From positions 62,001 through 126,000 of the forward strand of contig CAJTKM010000006.1 in assembly GCA_910576545.1 (NCBI GenBank): 64,000 nt of DNA, given 5' to 3'. Made by a program: the position numbers and the translations under genes. Below are positions 27,843 to 37,289 of this stretch, piece by piece. Positions within the stretch are counted from its first letter, which is position 1; the number at the start of each line of letters is the position of its first letter. The notes under the pieces are model-generated. The model saw only the letters and a program-made list of their open reading frames with translations, was not told the origin of the DNA and did no database searches. The DNA comes from Lachnospiraceae bacterium (GTDB lineage Bacteria > Bacillota > Clostridia > Lachnospirales > Anaerotignaceae).

Positions 27843-28934
27843 TCACTCCACCAGTGCTTTTAATTCCCGCAGAAGCGCGGCGTTCTGTTCTGGCGAAAGG
27901 ATACAGAAGCGCAGATAGCTTTCATCGAGGAATGTAAAGGATGCGGCGTCGCGGATCAGCATTTTTTTGCGAATCAGCTTTTCAAATAATTCCGCCGCGC
28001 TGACGGTTTCGGTCAGAAGCCGTAAAAGGATAAAATTGGCTTCGGAAGGATACGCCTTGATATTTTTCCAGCCGGAAAGTTCCTGAAACGCTTGTTTCCG
28101 TTCACCGGAAATGAGAGCGATGGTTTCCTGATGAAAGGTGGTATCGCTGAACATACGTTCTCCGGCGAAAGCGGCAAGGCTGTTGACGCTCCAAGGGTCC
28201 TGATTGGTTTTCAACCGTTCCAAAAAAGCGTGGTTGGAAGAAACACCATAGCCGAGCCGCAGCCCGGGGGCAGCGAAAAACTTCGACGTACCGCGAACGA
28301 CGAACAGATTATCGAACTCCTCCACGAGAGGGACGGAGCAGATTTCCGGCAGGATATCGGAAAATTCAATGTATGTTTCATCTATCATGACAGATGCGCC
28401 GATTTTTTTGCAGTGCGCAAGGATTTGGCGCATTTCGCCGGTGCGTATCGCCGTACCGGTGGGATTGTTTGGATTGCAGGCGATAAAGATGCCGATTTCA
28501 GGCGTAAGGGCGTGCAGGAGCGCGTCCAGATTCAGGCGGAAACCGTCCTCCTCTTTCAGCGGGAAATAAGTAAAACTGCCGCCGGAAAGGGTGACTTCGC
28601 GCTCATATTCGGAGTACGCCGGACCGAGGATTACGGCATGCGCAGCATGCACAGTCTGTATGAATGTGGAAATCAGCTCTGTAGAGCCGTTGCCGACAAC
28701 GATATGTTCCGCCGCCGCGCCGGTATACCGTCCGATGGCTTCGCGCAGTGCGGTGTAGCGTTTATCGGGGTATGTGGAAATAATGCGTAGGTTTGCCGCA
28801 AGGGCGTTTTCCACGGTTTTGGGAAAGCCCAAAGGGTTGATATTTCCGCTGAAGTCGATGATTTCTTCGCGGGGAATGCCGTAAAGACGCTGGATTTCAT
28901 CTAAATCCCCGCCGTGCTGGTGCATCAGTGACAT
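27843..28934 (-). CDS. PLP-dependent aminotransferase, HisC/CobD-like
   Basis: A 363-aa fold-type I enzyme. It opens with MHQHGGDLDE, the HGG start typical of CobD threonine-phosphate decarboxylases and related histidinol-phosphate aminotransferases. Others: NINPLGFP, NGSTELI, ACNPNNPTGT, DETYIEF, and SKFFAAPGLRLGY with the PLP lysine. No cobalamin or histidine genes are nearby, so the substrate is open. ATG 28934 has AAAGGAAG upstream. It follows the large unknown gene by about 80 bp on the same strand. Confidence 0.8.
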   Translation of the reverse strand: MSLMHQHGGDLDEIQRLYGIPREEIIDFSGNINPLGFPKTVENALAANLRIISTYPDKRYTALREAIGRYTGAAAEHIVVGNGSTELISTFIQTVHAAHAVILGPAYSEYEREVTLSGGSFTYFPLKEEDGFRLNLDALLHALTPEIGIFIACNPNNPTGTAIRTGEMRQILAHCKKIGASVMIDETYIEFSDILPEICSVPLVEEFDNLFVVRGTSKFFAAPGLRLGYGVSSNHAFLERLKTNQDPWSVNSLAAFAGERMFSDTTFHQETIALISGERKQAFQELSGWKNIKAYPSEANFILLRLLTETVSAAELFEKLIRKKMLIRDAASFTFLDESYLRFCILSPEQNAALLRELKALVE

Positions 28935-29014
28935 GGTGATACTTCCTTTCCTGTATGATAAAGCGTTTGGGTAAAAATACCTGCCCCCAAACTTCCGCTC
29001 TGTTTTCCGCTGCT

Positions 29015-30583
29015 TCAAAACATTTCATCTTCCCGTTCCTGCTCCGTTACTTTCCGGCTCTGCCTGCAAATCCTCGGGTAAATGAGGAACGGATTTCCTT
29101 CCCCCTGTGCCAGAATATCCAGCAGCAGTGTACCCCCGCCGGCAGGCGACGGGCTCAGCCGCAGATGCATTCCCGCAGACAAAGGCAGGTCCCGCAGGGC
29201 AAGCCCTGCCGTTTTATTGACAGAACGCTTGGAACCGGCAGGCGAATATTCCATTGGAAATCCGTTGCGGTCGGGCACAGACAGCATATAATTCTCCTCG
29301 CCCTCCATGCCGAACGCCGCACAGAGGTCAAGGCAGAATTCATGCAGGCTGATGCTGCTTCCTGCCTCTATGATTTTCCAAACCTCATCATCCTGCATCA
29401 GAGAAACCTTCATAGAAACGATTTCCGGTACGGTTTTCAGCATTGCCGCGCGCTCCCGCCGCCGGACGTCTGCCTCCTGCTCCATCGCGTCCAAAATCTG
29501 TTCATAGGGCAGGGATTCCGGCATTTCCTGACGGTTTTCGCCGGCATCTTCCGGCACGGCAAACAGTGCTTTCCCCAGCGCGGTCAGGGAATAATAAGCG
29601 GGGGGCGTGAATACCTCTGAGCCCCAGTTGCGCTCCATCAGCAGCATTGCCGCAACGTGGTTGACCAGCGGGAAAAACCGCATAGGGATAAACGCCAGCG
29701 GGCGTATCAGCCGGAAAAACATGCTCATGGGCGTCAGGAACCATTTATCCAGCATGATGCCTGTGAATAAAAAGGAGGAAATGACATTGTGCTCATCTTC
29801 CGAAAGTTCCCCGGGCGGCGTCTGCCAGATTTCTAAAATATTAACGTCTACACGCTCGTAAAAATCAATAAAAATTTTATCCACATCCATATGCGTTTCC
29901 AGACAGGAGCGGAAAAAAACGGGCGTCGCTACGCCGTCCTCCAAATGCATGGAGCACACGAAACGCTCGGCTGCAAGCGCGCATGCCGTTTCTGCCAGCT
30001 GCCGTATGATTTCCGCTGTACCCTGTGCAAAAAATTCCCTGCATGACGCAGAAGGCTGCATTTTATGTGTGTGAATGGCGGGCATGGGAAGCAGAAGCCC
30101 GGCCAGCCATGCCAGCCGCGTCAGATATTCCAGATAAAAACCCTCCGGAATGGAGAGGCGCGGCAGCAGGATTTCCCTTGCCTGAGGCAGCAGAAAGCCC
30201 TGCTCGTCTGTCCGGCAGTCGGGATAGCAGAAGCCGACCAGCGTTTTCATATCCTCCACGAGCGGATGTGCTTCCAGAGAATATTCGTAGAGGGAAAATG
30301 CGTACTGCCCTGCTCCCTGTTTTCTGGGGTGCGTCCGCAGGACATACGCAAATTCTGAGCAGCTGCCGGATTTTTCCAAATCCTTGCTGATGATGTTGGC
30401 AGGGGAAAGTATCGTTTCCGCCACCAGCGCCGAATGGTACCACTTGCCAAATATCAGAGGCGCGATTTCAAGCAGGGCAGGCATTGCCTCTGCGTCCATT
30501 TTCTGCCGCATTGCCTCATATTCATTCAAAAACATCTCAAGCAGCGGCAGATGCCGGGGACGTATTCGTTTTGCCGGTTTCAT
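29015..30583 (-). CDS. large hypothetical protein, possible pRiA4b ORF-3-like C-terminus
   Basis: A 522-aa soluble protein I cannot name. Residues 1-350 are helical with many aromatic and leucine residues and no recognised motif. About residues 390-500 (VSMKVSLMQDDEVWKIIEAG, then SLHEFCLDLCAAFGM) resemble the pRiA4b ORF-3-like/IS1096 TnpR-type ubiquitin-like domain (PF07929); this is a weak match by eye. AAGGAG lies seven bases before ATG 30583. It heads a minus-strand pair with the aminotransferase gene. Confidence 0.5.
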   Translation of the reverse strand: MKPAKRIRPRHLPLLEMFLNEYEAMRQKMDAEAMPALLEIAPLIFGKWYHSALVAETILSPANIISKDLEKSGSCSEFAYVLRTHPRKQGAGQYAFSLYEYSLEAHPLVEDMKTLVGFCYPDCRTDEQGFLLPQAREILLPRLSIPEGFYLEYLTRLAWLAGLLLPMPAIHTHKMQPSASCREFFAQGTAEIIRQLAETACALAAERFVCSMHLEDGVATPVFFRSCLETHMDVDKIFIDFYERVDVNILEIWQTPPGELSEDEHNVISSFLFTGIMLDKWFLTPMSMFFRLIRPLAFIPMRFFPLVNHVAAMLLMERNWGSEVFTPPAYYSLTALGKALFAVPEDAGENRQEMPESLPYEQILDAMEQEADVRRRERAAMLKTVPEIVSMKVSLMQDDEVWKIIEAGSSISLHEFCLDLCAAFGMEGEENYMLSVPDRNGFPMEYSPAGSKRSVNKTAGLALRDLPLSAGMHLRLSPSPAGGGTLLLDILAQGEGNPFLIYPRICRQSRKVTEQEREDEMF

Positions 30584-31073
30584 ATCAAAACTCCTTCTGG
30601 TGTTCATTATGTCAAAAAAGGCTCATGCTTCGCCTTCAAGCCTTTTTTGGGGGGCTGTCGGTATAAAGGGACTCGTTCCATCGGCTTTTGAAAAAGCCTT
30701 GAAACTCGCCCTTTTCCTCGAACGGGCAAAGCCCGTTCTGTGGATTCCAGTCGGGAAACGCTTCGTTTCACGAACCTTTCCGCGACTTGAATATATATTT
30801 TTTGACACCCTGCATTTCCTTCATATGGAAGGGCATGGTTTTAGTATGGCTTTATTCTACCAGAAAATAAGCCGCTTTGAAACAGAAAAACGGAAAAATT
30901 CGGCGAAAAACATCGCCTGTCTGCACAAAAAGGGGACGGGGCGGCGCGGATTTCCAATAATTATGTATATTTTTCTGAAATACGGTTTTTCTACTTGCAA
31001 AATGGGATATTTTATGATATATTCCTTGTGTTGCATACAGATGTTTTTAACTGAAAAACAGGAGGAGAAGCAT
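30584..31073. other. divergent intergenic region with hairpins
   Basis: The 490-bp gap holds several short inverted repeats with small loops, for example GAACGGGC-AAA-GCCCGTTC (about 30719-30737) and GAAACG-CTT-CGTTTC (about 30756-30770), resembling the stacked-hairpin spacers elsewhere. The promoter of the ACT-thrB-lysC operon is at its right end. No gene is seen. Confidence 0.5.
30995..31023 (+). promoter_or_regulatory. promoter of the ACT-thrB-lysC operon
   Basis: TTGCAA at 30995-31000, a 17-bp spacer and TATATT at 31018-31023 with a TGA extension. The first gene starts at 31074. Confidence 0.65.
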
Positions 31074-31517
31074 TTGAAAGAGGATAAAAATTTCTTTATT
31101 GTAGATAAAAGCGTTTTGCCGGAGATTTTCCTGAAGGTTATGGATGTAAAAAATTTACTGGAAAGCAAAAAAGAGAAAACAGTGCAGGATGCAGTAAACA
31201 GAGTGGGCATCAGCCGGAGCGCGTTTTACAAATACCGGGATGCGGTACACCCTCTTTATGAGAACACGCGGGGAAAGACTGTGACGATTGCCATGAACCT
31301 TGACCATACGCCGGGGCTGCTTTCGGCAGTGCTCAACGGCATTGCAACGGAGGGCGCGAACGTACTGACGATTAACCAGACCATACCCATCAACGGCATT
31401 GCAAATGTAACGGTCACCATTGAAACGAACGCCATGCAGGGGGATTTCAGCAGGCTGATGGGACGCATTGAGGAGCTGAAGGGCGTGCAGTCTTTGAAGA
31501 TTATTGCGCGGGAATAA
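31074..31517 (+). CDS. UPF0735 ACT domain protein (PheB-like)
   Basis: A 147-aa protein of the UPF0735 family. Residues 1-65 form a small helix-turn-helix-like segment (VNRVGISRSAFYKYRD). Residues 70-147 are an ACT domain, VTIAMNLDHTPGLLSAVLN, which usually binds an amino acid. The start is TTG 31074, six bases after GGAGGAG, with no better choice. It leads an operon with thrB and lysC and so may regulate threonine or lysine synthesis (inference). Confidence 0.88.
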   Translation: MKEDKNFFIVDKSVLPEIFLKVMDVKNLLESKKEKTVQDAVNRVGISRSAFYKYRDAVHPLYENTRGKTVTIAMNLDHTPGLLSAVLNGIATEGANVLTINQTIPINGIANVTVTIETNAMQGDFSRLMGRIEELKGVQSLKIIARE

Positions 31518-31566
31518 AAGAAACGGGATTCTGCGGGTGCTGCGGGATACGGAACGGAGGAAAAAC

Positions 31567-32469
31567 ATGATTTCAATACAGGTGCCGGCAACGTCGGCGA
31601 ATATGGGCCCCGGCTTTGACAGCATCGGGGTGGCACTGCAGCTTTATAACCATCTTTGGGTGGAGGAAATACCGGAAGGCGTGGAAATCGAGGTCAGGCG
31701 GAAGCAGCCGATTGAGATACCCACGGACGAAACCAACCTGATTTACCAGACCATGCGCCATTTTTATGAAAAGAAAGGGCTTGCCATGCCCGGCGTGCGC
31801 CTGGTGCAGGAGGATTATATTCCCATGGTGCGCGGGCTTGGCAGCAGCGCGGCGTGCATCGTAGGGGGGTTGCTGGCGGCGAACGCGCTGGCGGGGAATC
31901 CCTGCGGCAGGGAGGAGCTTGCGCAGATGGCCGCAATGCTGGAGGGGCATCCGGATAATTCCAACCCGGCGATATTCGGCAGCATGGTTGTTGGCGCGCA
32001 GGATGAAAAAATCATGCGGCACGTCCGTTTGGAGTTGCCGGACGACCTGCTTTTTGCTATAATGGTACCTGATTTCCCCGTTTCTACGGAGAAGGCGAGG
32101 GGCGTGCTGCCTGCAAGCTATTCGCGCGGAGATGTTGTGTATAACGTATCCCGAGGGGCGTTGCTGGTTGCCTCCATATTGACGGGGAATTACGAAAATC
32201 TTGCGATGGCGATGGAGGATAAAATCCACCAGCCTTACCGCAAAACCCTGATTCCCGGCATGGAGGAAATTTTTGAAGCTGCTGACGGCTTTGGCGCAGC
32301 CGCCTGCTATCTGAGCGGTGCAGGCTCCACGCTGATGGCTATGGTCAGAAGGGACGGGGCGGAGGTATTCCAAAGAAAAATGTCTGCATATTTGCGCACG
32401 CTCCCGAATAATTGGGAATTAACACTGCTTGAGCCTGATTTGGAGGGCGCAAAGGTAAAGACAGAATAA
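31567..32469 (+). CDS. thrB: homoserine kinase
   Basis: A 300-aa GHMP kinase that phosphorylates homoserine for threonine synthesis. It starts ISIQVPATSANMGPGFDSIG, has the ATP-binding loop VRGLGSSAACIVGG near residues 84-97, and GHPDNSNPAIFG near 125. GGAGG precedes ATG 31567. It follows the UPF0735 gene and precedes lysC by 16 bp. thrC is not in the window and hom lies 26 kb away. Confidence 0.95.
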   Translation: MISIQVPATSANMGPGFDSIGVALQLYNHLWVEEIPEGVEIEVRRKQPIEIPTDETNLIYQTMRHFYEKKGLAMPGVRLVQEDYIPMVRGLGSSAACIVGGLLAANALAGNPCGREELAQMAAMLEGHPDNSNPAIFGSMVVGAQDEKIMRHVRLELPDDLLFAIMVPDFPVSTEKARGVLPASYSRGDVVYNVSRGALLVASILTGNYENLAMAMEDKIHQPYRKTLIPGMEEIFEAADGFGAAACYLSGAGSTLMAMVRRDGAEVFQRKMSAYLRTLPNNWELTLLEPDLEGAKVKTE

Positions 32470-32485
32470 CAGGAGGAAGAAAAGA

Positions 32486-33712
32486 ATGTTGATTGTGCAG
32501 AAATACGGCGGGAGTTCCGTCGCGGACGCGGAGAGAGTATTCAATGTAGCCCGGCGCATCATGAAAACAAAGGCGGAAGGCAACCAGGTTGTCGTTGTGC
32601 TTTCCGCGCAGGGTAAAACAACAGACGGTCTGATTGCGAAAGCAAAGGAAATCAATCCGAGAGCAAGCCGCAGAGAGATGGATATGCTTCTGGCTACGGG
32701 CGAACAGCAGTCTGTTGCGCTGATGGCAATGGCAATCAATGCTTTGGGCGGCCGCGCTGTTTCGCTGAACGCCGTGCAGGTGGGCATTGAAACAACGAAT
32801 ACATACAGCAACGCCAGAATCCGTACCATTCATACGGAGCGTATTGAAAATGAACTGGAACGGAGCAACGTTGTGCTTGTGACCGGCTTTCAGGGCGTAA
32901 ACCAGCTGGGCGATTTGACAACGCTTGGCAGGGGCGGCTCGGATACTTCGGCGGTCGCGCTGGCTGCCGCACTGAATGCGGATATCTGCGAAATTTATAC
33001 AGATGTGGAAGGCGTATATACGGCGGACCCGCGCGTTGTGCCGGATGCGCAGAAACTGGATGAAATCAGCTATGACGAAATGCTGGAGCTTGCGTCTTTG
33101 GGTGCGAAGGTGCTCCATTGCCGTTCCGTTGAGCTGGCGAAAAAATACAATGTGAAGCTTGTGGTACGCTCCAGCATGACAGACGCGGAGGGTACAGAGG
33201 TTAAGGAGGATTGCAAGATGGAAAGAATGCTGGTCAGCGGCGTTGCGGCGGATAAAAATGTATCCCGTATCTCGATTATGGGGATTAAGGATGAACCGGG
33301 TAAGGCGTTTGAGATTTTCTCTCTGATGGCAAAGGAGAAAGTAAGTGTAGATATTATTTTGCAGTCCAACGGCTACGATGGGCGTCAGAATATTTCCTTT
33401 ACGATTGGCCGTGATGACCTGGAGCTTGCGCTGAAGGCATTGGAGAAGCATAAAGAGCGGCTGACAGCACAGGAGATTGTGCATGATGACAGTGTAGCGA
33501 AGCTGTCAATTGTGGGCGCGGGTATGGCATCGAACCCCGGCGTTGCGGCGATGTTCTTCGAAGCGATGTACGACGCGGGTGTGAACATTCAGATGATTTC
33601 CACTTCTGAAATCAAGATTACTGTGCTGATAGCGAAAGATGATATTGACGCGGCGATGGTTGCGGTGCATGATAAATTTAAGAATGCTTCTGTAAAGATG
33701 CGGAAGGAGTAA
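32486..33712 (+). CDS. lysC: aspartate kinase
   Basis: A 408-aa aspartokinase, the first enzyme of the lysine/threonine/methionine branch. It begins LIVQKYGGSSVAD (the KYGGSS nucleotide motif at residues 6-11) and has TTLGRGGSDTSAVALAAAL near 148. The last ~150 residues are two ACT domains (SRISIMGIKDEPGKAFEIF, KLSIVGAGMASNPGVAAMFF), giving feedback control by lysine or threonine. GGAGG precedes the ATG. A strong terminator follows. Confidence 0.96.
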   Translation: MLIVQKYGGSSVADAERVFNVARRIMKTKAEGNQVVVVLSAQGKTTDGLIAKAKEINPRASRREMDMLLATGEQQSVALMAMAINALGGRAVSLNAVQVGIETTNTYSNARIRTIHTERIENELERSNVVLVTGFQGVNQLGDLTTLGRGGSDTSAVALAAALNADICEIYTDVEGVYTADPRVVPDAQKLDEISYDEMLELASLGAKVLHCRSVELAKKYNVKLVVRSSMTDAEGTEVKEDCKMERMLVSGVAADKNVSRISIMGIKDEPGKAFEIFSLMAKEKVSVDIILQSNGYDGRQNISFTIGRDDLELALKALEKHKERLTAQEIVHDDSVAKLSIVGAGMASNPGVAAMFFEAMYDAGVNIQMISTSEIKITVLIAKDDIDAAMVAVHDKFKNASVKMRKE

Positions 33713-33768
33713 ACGCTGCGTTTGCTGTCTGAGAAAATTTTTCCACAATGGAAGATGATTTTGAGGGG

Positions 33769-33800
33769 CGGGGGATTGTTCTGAAACAATCCCCCGTTTT
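33769..33800 (+). terminator. intrinsic terminator after lysC
   Basis: A perfect 12-bp stem (33769-33780 with 33785-33796), 4-nt loop, then TTTT. It ends the ACT-thrB-lysC operon. Confidence 0.88.
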
Positions 33801-33859
33801 GACTGCTATGACAGCGGCGAAGCTGACTCCGCTTGCAGAAAAAGCAGTTCACTCCAACA

Positions 33860-34657
33860 TCATGCCGCGCCCGATTTGAGCTTTTGCCGCCCTTCGTGGT
33901 CCATTTCGAAATCCTCCCGAAGTATCAGCTCAGAAATGGGCACGATTTCAAAGCCCTTTTCTTTTAACCCTTTCAAAATGCTGTCCAGAACCTGAGGGGT
34001 GTATTTCGCATCGTTGTGGAACAGAATGATGGAGCCGTTGCCAAGGTGCTTGTGGTTCAGGACCTGATTCAGCTCTGCCTCCGCGCCTAATTCCTTCCAG
34101 TCAAGACTATCCACATCCCACTGTACTGTATAATACCCATTCGCGGAGGCGGTTTCGATAACATGGTTATCATACTCCCCGAACGGCGGGCGGAACAGCT
34201 CCATTTCCAGCCCTGTAAGTTCCTTGACACTCTGGTGGCAGCTTTGCAGTTCCTGAGAAATCTGCTCGGCGGAAATTTGGCTCATATGAGGATGGGTCGC
34301 GGAATGGTTCCCGAGGTCATGCCCATCGGCGGCAATTTTTTTGACCTCCTCGGGATATTTTTCGACCCAATAACCGCAGAGAAAAAACGTCGCCTTGACG
34401 TCATTTTCACTGAGAATGCGCAGAAGCTCATCGGTATCATCAGCTCCCCAAGCCGCGTCAAAACTGACGGCAATTTGAGGTTTTTTGGTATCAACACAAT
34501 AAATAGGAAGCTTCCGCTCGACTGAGGCAGAAACGACAGCCGAAGCCTTTGTGACGGCAGGCGGCAGAACAGCGGCAGCCCCGCAGAGCAGCGCAATTCC
34601 TGCCAATCCCATTACGATTTGTTTTTTGCGGATATGTATTGCCCGAAATACTTTCAT
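33860..34657 (-). CDS. polysaccharide deacetylase, PdaB-like
   Basis: A 265-aa protein with one N-terminal membrane segment (about residues 16-34) and a NodB deacetylase domain outside. Motifs are AVSFDAAWG near 65-71, HSATHPH near 116-122, RPPFGEYD near 157, and a late LFHND. The DAAWG variant matches the PdaB family, whose Bacillus member acts in the spore envelope. It lies alone, convergent with lysC. Deacetylation of peptidoglycan or a spore polymer is inferred from the family. Confidence 0.85.
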   Translation of the reverse strand: MKVFRAIHIRKKQIVMGLAGIALLCGAAAVLPPAVTKASAVVSASVERKLPIYCVDTKKPQIAVSFDAAWGADDTDELLRILSENDVKATFFLCGYWVEKYPEEVKKIAADGHDLGNHSATHPHMSQISAEQISQELQSCHQSVKELTGLEMELFRPPFGEYDNHVIETASANGYYTVQWDVDSLDWKELGAEAELNQVLNHKHLGNGSIILFHNDAKYTPQVLDSILKGLKEKGFEIVPISELILREDFEMDHEGRQKLKSGAA

Positions 34658-35145
34658 AAATACCCTCCAAGAGCTTTTATTACCAATATATTTTGGAGGA
34701 AACAGGATTTAGAACAGGTTTTGCGGCGGGAAAAATCTGCCGGCACTGCGTTCTTGTTTTCCCTTTCCGAATAAAAATTTCTTTTTCATTTCCTGCCAAA
34801 AAAACTGCAAGTCTTTTTTATTATGACAGCATTCATGATGTCGGCAGCCATATTTTCAGCTTTTTTACAAAGAATACCTATCTCATGCGGATTGTTTCTT
34901 GACACTTTTCCTAAAAAGTAATAAAATAAAAAAAGCGTGGTGTGTTCGGCGTACCAAAAACGCGGGGATTTCTCAGAGGGATTTTTCCAGATTTCCCATC
35001 GGGCTGTCCGGAACGGAGAACCGTTTTGGATGCGGAAGAAGTCCGGCGGGAGGTGGAACTCAGCTTTTTGGTGCACTGTGCAGCATGCGCTGCTTACTGG
35101 ATATGAGAAAAAGTGAACTGTACTTTGAAAACTAAATAAGGGGAG
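34658..35145. other. intergenic region with long rny leader
   Basis: The 488-bp gap between divergent genes. The plus-strand promoter at 34899-34927 leaves a leader of about 210 nt before rny, GC-richer than the promoter area, with several short pairing segments but no riboswitch I recognise. No gene is seen. Confidence 0.5.
34899..34927 (+). promoter_or_regulatory. rny promoter
   Basis: TTGACA at 34899-34904, a 17-bp spacer and TAAAAT at 34922-34927: one of the best sigma-A matches in the window. Confidence 0.8.
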
Positions 35146-36696
35146 GTGTTTTTCATAGATCCGATAAGTATCATCTGTGGTGTTGTCGTCGGGCTGGTCG
35201 TTGGCGCGGTCATTGGCGTGCTTTACCGCAAGAAGATTGCGGAGGCGAGAGTCGGCGTTGCGGAGGAGCGTGCTGGCAAAATCGTTGAGGACGCGGTGAA
35301 AGATGCGGAAGCAAAGAAGAAGGAGATTCTTTTGGAAGCGAAAGAAGACAGCATCCGGACAAAAAATGAACTGGAAAAAGAAGTCCGTGACAGAAGGAAC
35401 GAGCTCCAGAGAAATGAAAGGCGGCTGTTCCAAAAGGAAGAAGCTCTGGACAGAAAGGTCGAGGCTCTGGAAAAGAAAGAGGAGCATATGACTGCAAAGC
35501 TGGAGGAGCTGGAGCAGCAGAAGGAAGAAGCCAGAGAGCTTCGCGCGAAGCAGCTTCAGGAGCTGGAGCGAATCTCCGGACTGACAACGGAGGAAGCCAA
35601 GAATTATATCCTCGCGACAGTGGAAAACGATGTGAAGCATGAAGCGACGTTGCTCATCAAGGAAGTGGAAAGCAAGGCGAAGATGGAGGCGGACAGACGT
35701 TCGCGCGAAATCGTTGCCAACGCAATACAGCGGTGCGCGGTAGACCATGTGGCGGAAACAACAGTATCCGTTGTACAGCTGCCGAATGACGAAATGAAAG
35801 GGCGCATCATCGGGCGTGAAGGCCGGAATATCCGCGCTTTGGAAACGCTGACAGGTATCGACCTGATTATCGACGACACGCCGGAGGCTGTTATTCTTTC
35901 CGGTTTTGACCCCATCCGCAGAGAGATTGCAAGGCTTGCGCTGGAAAAACTCATTGTGGACGGGCGTGTACACCCTTCGCGCATCGAGGAAATGGTGGAA
36001 AAAGCAAGAAAAGAAGTGGACGTCATTATACGGGACGAGGGCGAAGCCGCTACGCTGGACACCGGCGTAAACGGGCTGCACCCCGAACTGGTGAAGCTGC
36101 TGGGCAAGCTGAAATACCGTACCAGCTATGGGCAGAATGTATTGAAGCACTCCATCGAGGTATCCCATCTGGCAGGGCTGATGGCCGCCGAAATCGGCGT
36201 AGATGTTACGCTGGCGAAGCGTGCCGGGCTGCTGCATGATATTGGCAAGAGCGTGGACCATGAAATGGAAGGCTCTCACGTCAGCATCGGCGTAGGGCTT
36301 TTGAAGCGGTATAAAGAAGGCCGTCTGGTGATAAACGCGGTAGAGGCGCACCATGGCGATGTGGAGCCGCAGAGCATTGTAGCTGTACTTGTGCAGGCGG
36401 CGGATGCGATTTCCGCGGCAAGGCCGGGCGCAAGACGCGAAACTTTGGAATCTTATATCAAGAGATTGCAGAAGTTGGAGGAAATTGCCGATAACTTCAA
36501 GGGCGTTGAAAAATCTTTCGCGATTCAGGCAGGGCGTGAATTGCGGATTGTCATAATACCTGAGGACGTGAACGATGAAGGTATGACCCTTTTGGCGAGA
36601 GAGATTGCCAAGAAGATTGAAGAGGAACTGGAGTATCCCGGTCAGATTAAGGTAAACCTGATTCGGGAAACCAGAGCCGTAGAATACGCAAAATAA
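35146..36696 (+). CDS. rny: ribonuclease Y
   Basis: RNase Y, about 516 aa, the membrane-anchored endonuclease that starts mRNA decay. A hydrophobic anchor ([19 protein letters not shown]) is followed by a long coiled coil to about residue 200, a KH domain with [12 protein letters not shown] near 225, and an HD domain with LLHDIGK near 362. The start is unclear: an in-frame stop at 35137 leaves only GTG 35146, which sits within the GGGGAGG site, or ATA 35155 at ideal spacing. The gene is alone behind a strong promoter. Confidence 0.95.
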   Translation: MFFIDPISIICGVVVGLVVGAVIGVLYRKKIAEARVGVAEERAGKIVEDAVKDAEAKKKEILLEAKEDSIRTKNELEKEVRDRRNELQRNERRLFQKEEALDRKVEALEKKEEHMTAKLEELEQQKEEARELRAKQLQELERISGLTTEEAKNYILATVENDVKHEATLLIKEVESKAKMEADRRSREIVANAIQRCAVDHVAETTVSVVQLPNDEMKGRIIGREGRNIRALETLTGIDLIIDDTPEAVILSGFDPIRREIARLALEKLIVDGRVHPSRIEEMVEKARKEVDVIIRDEGEAATLDTGVNGLHPELVKLLGKLKYRTSYGQNVLKHSIEVSHLAGLMAAEIGVDVTLAKRAGLLHDIGKSVDHEMEGSHVSIGVGLLKRYKEGRLVINAVEAHHGDVEPQSIVAVLVQAADAISAARPGARRETLESYIKRLQKLEEIADNFKGVEKSFAIQAGRELRIVIIPEDVNDEGMTLLAREIAKKIEEELEYPGQIKVNLIRETRAVEYAK

Positions 36697-36739
36697 ACTG
36701 CTTCGGCGGGATTGGAAAACACAGAAAACAAAAACAGGG

Positions 36740-36790
36740 AAAGCCCGGGGAAGACACTTCGTAAGGAAGTTGTTGTCCCTGGGCTTTTGT
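36740..36790 (+). terminator. intrinsic terminator after rny
   Basis: AAAGCCC-type arm at 36740-36751 pairs with 36776-36787 around an inner hairpin, followed by T's. Confidence 0.75.
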
Positions 36791-36962
36791 AATCAGCCAG
36801 AATGATTGAATATTGAAGAAAAATCAATTTTATAAGGATCCATTTTTCATATATCATATATTCATTAAGGCACTAACCAGCTGCTATCGGGTTTTGCTGT
36901 TAACCTGGCATTGCTGTATGCCGTTTCCATCGTCAGGCAGGCATGTCCCTGGCAGTATCCGT

Positions 36963-37217
36963 TCATTTTAGCCAATACCAGTGTAAGGTCAGGTTTTTCT
37001 TCTTTTTGGAGGCTTTCTTTTCATAACGGACCAGCAATTTGCGAAAACGGTTGAAAAAAGAGTGAGTGACCTCAACGACCCAACGGCAGGGCCGGAAGTC
37101 AGGGTTGAGTTCCAGTTCCTTCTTTTCCTCGCTGCCAGCATGTTTGCGGGTATTCTTTATCCGCTTCTGGACGAAGTGCCACAATATGATACAGGGTATC
37201 TTCCAACAGTTTGACAT
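36963..37217 (-). pseudogene. IS5-family transposase, C-terminal remnant
   Basis: An 84-aa fragment containing CRWVVEVTHSFFNRFRKLLVRYEKK, which matches the conserved C-terminal RWVVERTHSWFNRFR motif of IS5/IS4-type DDE transposases. The catalytic N-terminal region is absent, and after residue 75 the frame shifts to a lysine run. No terminal repeats were found. It cannot be active. Together with the GNAT remnant to its right it marks a decayed accessory patch between rny and the SpoIID operon. Confidence 0.7.
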
Positions 37218-37289
37218 CGTGTTTATTTCCTCCGGAAAGGACAGCTGCGGGAGGAGAGCCGCAGAATATATCCGAAGCTATTTTGAACC

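Noticed and set aside
28092-28790. Long plus-strand frame opposite the aminotransferase gene
   Set aside because: Shadow of a well-supported minus-strand gene; no family motif or start signal.
30384-31073. Long open frame extending upstream of the UPF0735 gene
   Set aside because: It runs through a promoter and hairpins, lacks a ribosome binding site, and the family length fits TTG 31074.
33070-33369. Minus-strand frame within lysC
   Set aside because: Serine-rich shadow typical of the antisense of a GC-rich gene.
35040-35070. Possible T-box antiterminator in the rny leader (GGGAGGTGGAACTCAGC resembles AGGGTGGNACCGCG)
   Set aside because: Only partly matches the T-box core, no specifier stem was found, and rny is not an amino acid gene.
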